Assembly (NCBI GenBank): GCA_031279675.1
Contig: JAITIB010000059.1
Location: 1-17,522 of the forward strand
Reading direction: 5' to 3'
DNA length: 17,522 nt
Source of the DNA: Puniceicoccales bacterium
Lineage (GTDB): Bacteria > Verrucomicrobiota > Verrucomicrobiia > Opitutales > UBA953
Below the pieces are notes generated by a model. The model had not been told where the DNA came from, did no database searches, and saw only the letters and a list, made by a program, of their open reading frames with translations. A program made the translations under genes and the position numbers. How positions within the stretch are numbered: the stretch's first letter is position 1; every line of letters begins with the position of its first letter. This document shows, piece after piece, positions 13,656-17,522 of the stretch.

Positions 13656-14690
13656 TTACTTGGATGTGTAGTCGGCCTGGGAGCCCTTGATGTTTTTCTT
13701 CTGAACCCAGGGCATGAGGGCGCGGAGACGCTGCCCTGTTTTTTCGACGAGATGTTTTTCCCCGGCGGCGAGGAGTTTCTTGTAATTCTTGAGCCCGCCC
13801 TTGTGTTCGGCGACCCATTCCTTTGTGAATTTGCCGGTTTGGATTTCCTTCAGGATTTTTTTCATCTCGGCCTTTGTCCTGGCATTGACGACGCGCGGGC
13901 CGCGGGTGATGTCGCCATATTTCGCCGTCTCGGACACGGAGAAACGCATTCCGGCGATGCCGGACTCGACCATGAGATCCACGATGAGCTTGAGCTCGTG
14001 CAGGCACTCAAAATAGGCCATCTCGGGCTGGTATCCGGCCTCGACAAGCGTTTCAAAGCCGGCTTGCACAAGGGCGCTGGCACCGCCGCAGAGCACGGCT
14101 TGCTCGCCAAAAAGGTCGGTTTCGGTTTCTTCCTTGAACGTGGTCTGGATGACTCCCGCACGGGTGGCGCCAATGCCGTGCGCCCACGCGAGGGCGATTT
14201 TCTTGGCGTTGCCGCCCGCGTCTTGCGCGATCGCGATGAGGGCGGGCACGCCCTTCCCTTCCACGTATTGGGCCCGCACGATGTGCCCCGGCCCCTTGGG
14301 GGCGACCATGGCGACGTTGACGCCGAGCGGGGGCTTGATAAGTCCGTAGTGGATGGCGAGCCCGTGGATGAAGAGGATGGTTTTCCCCTTGGCGAGGTTG
14401 GGCTCGATGTCCTTGGCAAACACGTCGGCCTGTTTCATGTCCGGCAGTGCGATGAGAAGCACGTCGGCACGCTTCACCGCTTCCGCAGTATCATAGACTT
14501 GGAAGCCTTTTTTCTTGGCCGCCTCGATGGATTTGCTGCCCTTGTAGAGGCCGACGATGACTTTGTTCCCGCTGTCCTTCAGGTTCATCGCGTGGGCGTG
14601 CCCTTGGGAGCCAAAGCCGATGACGGCGAGTGTTTTCCCTTTGAGATAACCGGGCGTGGTGTCCTTGTCTGTATAGACTTTTGCTGGCAT
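13656..14690 (-). CDS. ilvC: ketol-acid reductoisomerase (class I)
   Basis: NAD(P)H- and Mg-dependent enzyme converting acetolactate and acetohydroxybutyrate to dihydroxy acids in valine, leucine and isoleucine synthesis. 344 residues, the short class I length. The N-terminal Rossmann domain has AVIGFGSQGHAHAMNL (22-37). The cofactor loop GLYKGSKS (47-54) has the basic/serine pattern usual for NADPH preference. The segment FIHGLAIHYG (107-116) corresponds to the family's HG.(N)IHF motif, here with Ala in the usual Asn position. The C-terminal knotted domain has DLFGEQAVLCGG (192-203) and YFECLHELKLIVD (226-238), supplying the Mg ligands. I start at ATG 14690, before the family N-terminus MPAKVYTDKD; the longer open frame overlaps ilvN. 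It lies 40 bp downstream of the ilvN stop and 19 bp upstream of hisF. Confidence 0.96.
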   Translation of the reverse strand: MPAKVYTDKDTTPGYLKGKTLAVIGFGSQGHAHAMNLKDSGNKVIVGLYKGSKSIEAAKKKGFQVYDTAEAVKRADVLLIALPDMKQADVFAKDIEPNLAKGKTILFIHGLAIHYGLIKPPLGVNVAMVAPKGPGHIVRAQYVEGKGVPALIAIAQDAGGNAKKIALAWAHGIGATRAGVIQTTFKEETETDLFGEQAVLCGGASALVQAGFETLVEAGYQPEMAYFECLHELKLIVDLMVESGIAGMRFSVSETAKYGDITRGPRVVNARTKAEMKKILKEIQTGKFTKEWVAEHKGGLKNYKKLLAAGEKHLVEKTGQRLRALMPWVQKKNIKGSQADYTSK

Positions 14691-14730
14691 GGTATTGGTG
14701 TTGATTTGTTTTTTTGGGTGAAAAAATGCC

Positions 14731-15228
14731 TCACTGTCCCCTGGGGAGGGCAACCTGCCCGGTGCGGGCGACTTCGAGAATGCCGTAGGGCTCGATGAGC
14801 TTGAGAAATGCGGCGGCCTTGGGCTCGTTGCCCGTAAACTCAATGATCACGGAACCGGGCGCGACGTCTATGATTTTCGCGCGGAAGAGCCCGGCAATTT
14901 CAATGAGCTCGGAGCGCGTCCCCTTGGTCGATTTAACTTTGACAATGACGAGCTCGCGCGCGACGTGCTCCTCGTCCGTGAAATCTTGCACGGTGATGAC
15001 ATTCACGAGTTTCCCGAGGGCGCGCACACAGCGGTCAAGCGCCGCCTCGTCGGCAATGACTGTCGCCGTGATGCGCGAGAGGTCCGGGTCGTGTGTGGGC
15101 CCGACATTGAGGGTTTCGATGTTAAAACCGCGTCCGCTGAGCATTCCGGCGACGCGTGCGAGGACACCGAACCGGTTCTCAACAAGCGCTGAGAGGGTGT
15201 GTTTGGTCATTATTTTAATGGCGGACAT
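14731..15228 (-). CDS. ilvN: acetolactate synthase small (regulatory) subunit
   Basis: Regulatory subunit of acetohydroxyacid synthase, conferring valine feedback control on the catalytic IlvB subunit. 165 residues, the normal length of the short form. An N-terminal ACT domain (TLSALVENRFGVLARVAG, then RGFNIETLNVGPTHDPDLSR) is followed by the C-terminal domain with IAGLFRAKIIDV and ILEVARTGQVAL. Two starts are possible: ATG 15228 (MSAIKIMTKH) and ATG 15210 (MTKHTLSAL). The family usually begins close to the second, and neither has a clear ribosome site. The start lies only 12 nt (or 30 nt) after the tRNA-Val CCA end. Its usual partner ilvB is not beside it, so the catalytic subunit is encoded outside the window. 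Confidence 0.94.
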   Translation of the reverse strand: MSAIKIMTKHTLSALVENRFGVLARVAGMLSGRGFNIETLNVGPTHDPDLSRITATVIADEAALDRCVRALGKLVNVITVQDFTDEEHVARELVIVKVKSTKGTRSELIEIAGLFRAKIIDVAPGSVIIEFTGNEPKAAAFLKLIEPYGILEVARTGQVALPRGQ

Positions 15229-15240
15229 GCATGAGTGAGT

Positions 15241-15317
15241 TGGTGGACGAAGAGGGGCTCGAACCCCCGGCCTTCTCGGTGTAAACGAGACGCTCTAACC
15301 AACTGAGCTATTCGTCC
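15241..15317 (-). tRNA. tRNA-Val (anticodon UAC)
   Basis: A complete 77-nt cloverleaf on the - strand. The acceptor stem GGACGAA pairs with TTCGTCC, followed by discriminator A and an encoded CCA. The D arm is GCTC-AGTTGGTTA-GAGC. The anticodon stem TCTCG/CGAGA encloses loop TTTACAC with anticodon TAC. The T arm has TTCGAGC in the loop and a wobble in its stem. UAC reads the GUN valine codons, mainly GUA and GUG. It sits between pyrF and ilvN with the same orientation, 12 nt upstream of ilvN, and may be cut out of a longer mRNA. Confidence 0.95.
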
Positions 15318-15339
15318 TTGGAAAGAGGAAGCGCGACAC

Positions 15340-15354
15340 TGCCGTCTCACGGCA
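15340..15354 (-). other. hairpin between pyrF and tRNA-Val
   Basis: On the - strand TGCCGT-GAG-ACGGCA forms a perfect 6-bp stem with a 3-nt loop, in the 74-bp gap between the pyrF stop and the tRNA. No T run follows, so it is not a standard terminator. It may be a processing site, a weak stop, or part of the tRNA promoter region; TTGCCA at 15357-15362 would be a possible -35, but no good -10 is seen. Confidence 0.3.
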
Positions 15355-15391
15355 ACGTGGCAAGGTTAATTCGAAACAATGCGGGCGCGGC

Positions 15392-16102
15392 TCAAAAGGT
15401 GTCGGGACGCAGTGCCCCGGCAATTTCGCGCTGGATTGCGAGCGTGGCGGCGACCGGGTCCGGCGCCTTCAAAATCGGACGGCCCACCACAATGTGAGTC
15501 GCCCCAAAGGCGGCGGCTTCCGCAGGCGTGAGCGTGCGCTGCTGATCGTCCGCCACAGCGCCGCCGGGACGAATCCCAGGAGTGACGAGCAGGGGGCCGG
15601 GACCGAGTTCCCGCCTCAACAACGGGAGTTCCCGTGGCGAGCACACCAGCCCGGACAGGCCCGACTCCACCGCCATTTTTGCAAGCAAGCGCACCTCCGC
15701 ATCGGGGGCGAACGAAATGCCAACGGCGGCAAGCTGCGCCGCATCCATGGAGGTCAGCACTGTCACGCCAAGCAATTCCGTGTTTGGAAGCGCGTCTCGG
15801 GCCGCCTCCATCGCACGGGACAGCATCGCGGGACCGCCAAGCGTGTGCACAGTCAGCAGGGAACAGGGCCGCCCGCGCAAACTTTTGATGGCGGAAACCA
15901 CGGTGTTCGGAATGTCATGCAACTTGAGGTCGAGAAACACCTTGAAGCCCTTCTCCGCAAAACTGTCCACAATGCCAGGACCGTGGCGGGTAAAGAGCTG
16001 GAGACCGAGCTTGACCCAGCGCAACTGCCCGCGCAGGGGACTTGCGAGGGCATGTGCCTCGTCCTGCGTTTCGACATCAAGCGCGAGAATCAGCTCGGTC
16101 AT
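15392..16102 (-). CDS. pyrF: orotidine 5'-phosphate decarboxylase
   Basis: Last step of UMP synthesis: decarboxylates orotidine monophosphate. 236 residues, typical for the short bacterial group. The barrel shows ILALDVE (Asp9), WVKLGLQLF (Lys31) and the signature FLDLKLHDIPNTV with the catalytic Asp58-x-Lys60-x-x-Asp63. LGVTVLTSMD follows (111-120), then the phosphate-binding VTPGIRPGG (173-181) and VVGRPI (205-210). I start at ATG 16102, which has GGAG 3 nt upstream and matches the family N-terminus. An upstream ATG at 16138 overlaps the stop of the transporter gene as TGATG and would add 12 residues by translational coupling; it is less likely but not excluded. It lies 35 bp downstream of the transporter, so the two are probably co-transcribed. 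Confidence 0.95.
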   Translation of the reverse strand: MTELILALDVETQDEAHALASPLRGQLRWVKLGLQLFTRHGPGIVDSFAEKGFKVFLDLKLHDIPNTVVSAIKSLRGRPCSLLTVHTLGGPAMLSRAMEAARDALPNTELLGVTVLTSMDAAQLAAVGISFAPDAEVRLLAKMAVESGLSGLVCSPRELPLLRRELGPGPLLVTPGIRPGGAVADDQQRTLTPAEAAAFGATHIVVGRPILKAPDPVAATLAIQREIAGALRPDTF

Positions 16103-16137
16103 TTTCTCCAAGGATTTGTCGTGTTGGCATCCGGGCA

Positions 16138-17522
16138 TCACTTGGCGTGATGCACCAGCTTCGTGCGCAACCCGTAGGCGGCGATGACGATGAAGCAAAC
16201 CAAGGCGACAACAAACGAGAAACGCATGCTGTTCAGTCCAAGGAAATCGATTTTTTGGTCGATGATCCAGCCTTGGATGGGCGTGAAGATCGCGCCGCCA
16301 CCGATGGCCAAAATCAACCCCGCCGAGCCGAGCTTGGCATCGTCCCCGAGATCGCGCAACGCGATGCCGTAAATGGTGGGGAACATGAGCGACATGCAGG
16401 CGGAAACAGCAACGAGGCTGGCAAGCCCGAGCGGGAGGAAATTACCGCTCAAACCAGTCGTAAACGGCACCGCAAAACCAGCGCTGGCGGGGATGAACAT
16501 GACCCCGAGAATGAGCGCTCCGCCACCCATGGCGAGTGCGGCGAGCAATCCGCCCGGGCTGACGTATTTAAGAAGATAAGTGCAGATAAAACGGCTCGAT
16601 ACAAAGGTGACCATCGCGACCGTGTTCCAGCTTTGCGCGTCGGATTTGGGGAGGTTGAATTCCTTCACCGCATAGTGAATGATGAAGGTCCAGCACATGA
16701 TTTGGACGCCGACATAAAATGCCTGTGCCACCACGCCTTGCAGGTAGGCGCCATTTTTGAAAAGACGTTTCAAGGTCGGCCCGACTTGCAGCTTGGGATC
16801 GTTCACCTTTTCGCACTCCGTTTCCGAGCCGGGCAAGCGCGCAAAGAAGAAATATGCGAAAACACAGGCGACCACTATGCCAAGGATGATGTAGGGAAGC
16901 ATGATGACGTTGATGTCGGCATTTTGCGAAACGAGGAAGGCGTTGGCGTCGGCAACATCCAAGGCGGCGCGCACCGTTTCACTCTTGGGAACCGGGGCAA
17001 ACGGATTGGCATTGTAATAAGCATCCAGTTTTTCTGAAAAACTTCCCGAAGTGGCAGACTCAACAACCGCCTTGATGGCGGGATTTTCTTTGAATCTTTC
17101 ATGGCCCGCAAGCATGGCGATTTTTTCCGGGGAAATTTTGTCAAGCACCTCAAGCCCGGCACCGGTGTTGGACTCCAATTTTTTCAGAATGAAATGCGTT
17201 GCAACAAGCATCCCGGTAAGCGAGCCAATGGGGTTGAATGCCTGCGCGAAATTCAAACGGCGCGTGGCAGTTTCCGGAGGGCCGAGGGAGAGGATGTAAG
17301 GATTGGCGGTTGTTTCGAGAAAGGAAAGGCCGCATGTCATCACAAAATACGCGACGAGAAAGAGCTCGAAACGGACCGCGCCACCGGCGGGAAGGAAGAG
17401 GAGACAGCCAAGGACGTAAAGGGCGAGTCCAACAAGTATGCTGCGCTTATAGTTAAAACGTCGGAGAAAAAGCGCGGCGGGAATGGCCATGAGGCAGTAA
17501 CCTCCGTAGAAGGCGAACTGCA
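16138..17522 (-). CDS. FucP-like sugar/H+ symporter (MFS, FHS family), 5' end outside window
   Basis: Inner-membrane proton-coupled sugar transporter, close in motifs to E. coli L-fucose permease. The frame is open through the window edge: codons before the ATG at 17490 read QFAFYGGYCLM, a conserved segment of the family, so that ATG is internal and the first helices are missing. Motifs visible are LSFLETTANPYIL (the Glu matching FucP Glu135), RLNFAQAFNPIGSL (Asn162 region), FYVGVQIMCWTFIIHY, and CMSLMFPTIYGIALRDLG. Near the end is GGGAIFTPIQGWIID. About ten hydrophobic helices can be traced. The loop after the RLNFAQAFNPIGS helix is about 60 residues longer than in FucP (between SPEKIAML and INVIMLPYIIL). 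The substrate (fucose, glucose, galactose or another sugar) cannot be told. It stands upstream of pyrF on the same strand, an association without obvious metabolic logic. Confidence 0.9.
   Translation of the reverse strand, partial: QFAFYGGYCLMAIPAALFLRRFNYKRSILVGLALYVLGCLLFLPAGGAVRFELFLVAYFVMTCGLSFLETTANPYILSLGPPETATRRLNFAQAFNPIGSLTGMLVATHFILKKLESNTGAGLEVLDKISPEKIAMLAGHERFKENPAIKAVVESATSGSFSEKLDAYYNANPFAPVPKSETVRAALDVADANAFLVSQNADINVIMLPYIILGIVVACVFAYFFFARLPGSETECEKVNDPKLQVGPTLKRLFKNGAYLQGVVAQAFYVGVQIMCWTFIIHYAVKEFNLPKSDAQSWNTVAMVTFVSSRFICTYLLKYVSPGGLLAALAMGGGALILGVMFIPASAGFAVPFTTGLSGNFLPLGLASLVAVSACMSLMFPTIYGIALRDLGDDAKLGSAGLILAIGGGAIFTPIQGWIIDQKIDFLGLNSMRFSFVVALVCFIVIAAYGLRTKLVHHAK

Noticed and set aside
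13581..14798. 405-codon + strand frame over ilvC
   Set aside because: Mirror frame of ilvC; no family resemblance and no start signal.
15229..15391. Leader peptide or T-box attenuator controlling ilvN
   Set aside because: The space is occupied by the tRNA and no Val/Leu/Ile-rich short frame or T-box sequence is present; the tRNA itself is a full gene with CCA.

Overview
The window looks like a stretch of chromosome from a fairly GC-rich Gram-negative bacterium. I infer a member of the Verrucomicrobiota, probably near the Opitutales. The reasons are two large exported proteins with PEP-CTERM anchors and Chlamydia-Pmp-like FxxN/GGA repeats, a DUF481-type outer-membrane protein, mostly weak or absent Shine-Dalgarno sequences, and core enzymes of ordinary bacterial type. 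No marker gene fixes the taxonomy, so this is an inference. Apart from the PEP-CTERM pair, the content is housekeeping and amino-acid or pyrimidine biosynthesis. I see no phage, transposase, integrase or CRISPR array.

Left part (1-3386): the last 40 codons of a + strand gene run tail-to-tail into leuA (2-isopropylmalate synthase, - strand). Upstream of leuA on the same strand is mutY (adenine DNA glycosylase). Two compact hairpins separate leuA and mutY. A 367-bp spacer then separates mutY from the divergent PEP-CTERM genes and holds a mutY promoter candidate.

Centre (3387-8312): two tandem + strand paralogues of 775 and 764 residues. Each has a 40-residue signal peptide, a cysteine-free body with ten FxxN and six GGA(I/L/V) motifs, and a C-terminal PEP-CTERM sorting signal. 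The duplication includes about 200-250 bp upstream of each gene, with a 60-bp block of the same length in both. Each gene ends in its own intrinsic terminator. This is the most unusual part of the window: the repeat architecture of chlamydial autotransporter adhesins joined to an exosortase-type anchor instead of a beta-barrel.

Right part (8437-17522): tyrS (+) converges on a secreted PhoA-type alkaline phosphatase (-). The phosphatase is divergent from a DUF481 outer-membrane protein (+), and their 90-bp shared spacer contains a large centred dyad. The DUF481 gene converges on a - strand run that reads, in transcription order, FucP-like sugar/H+ symporter (cut by the window edge), pyrF, tRNA-Val(UAC), ilvN, ilvC, hisF. 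Spacing in this run is tight and no strong terminator is visible, so it may be one operon. It carries a valine tRNA only 12 nt upstream of the first valine/isoleucine biosynthesis gene. Together with leuA, the window holds three steps of branched-chain amino-acid synthesis, but ilvB and the other leu genes are elsewhere.
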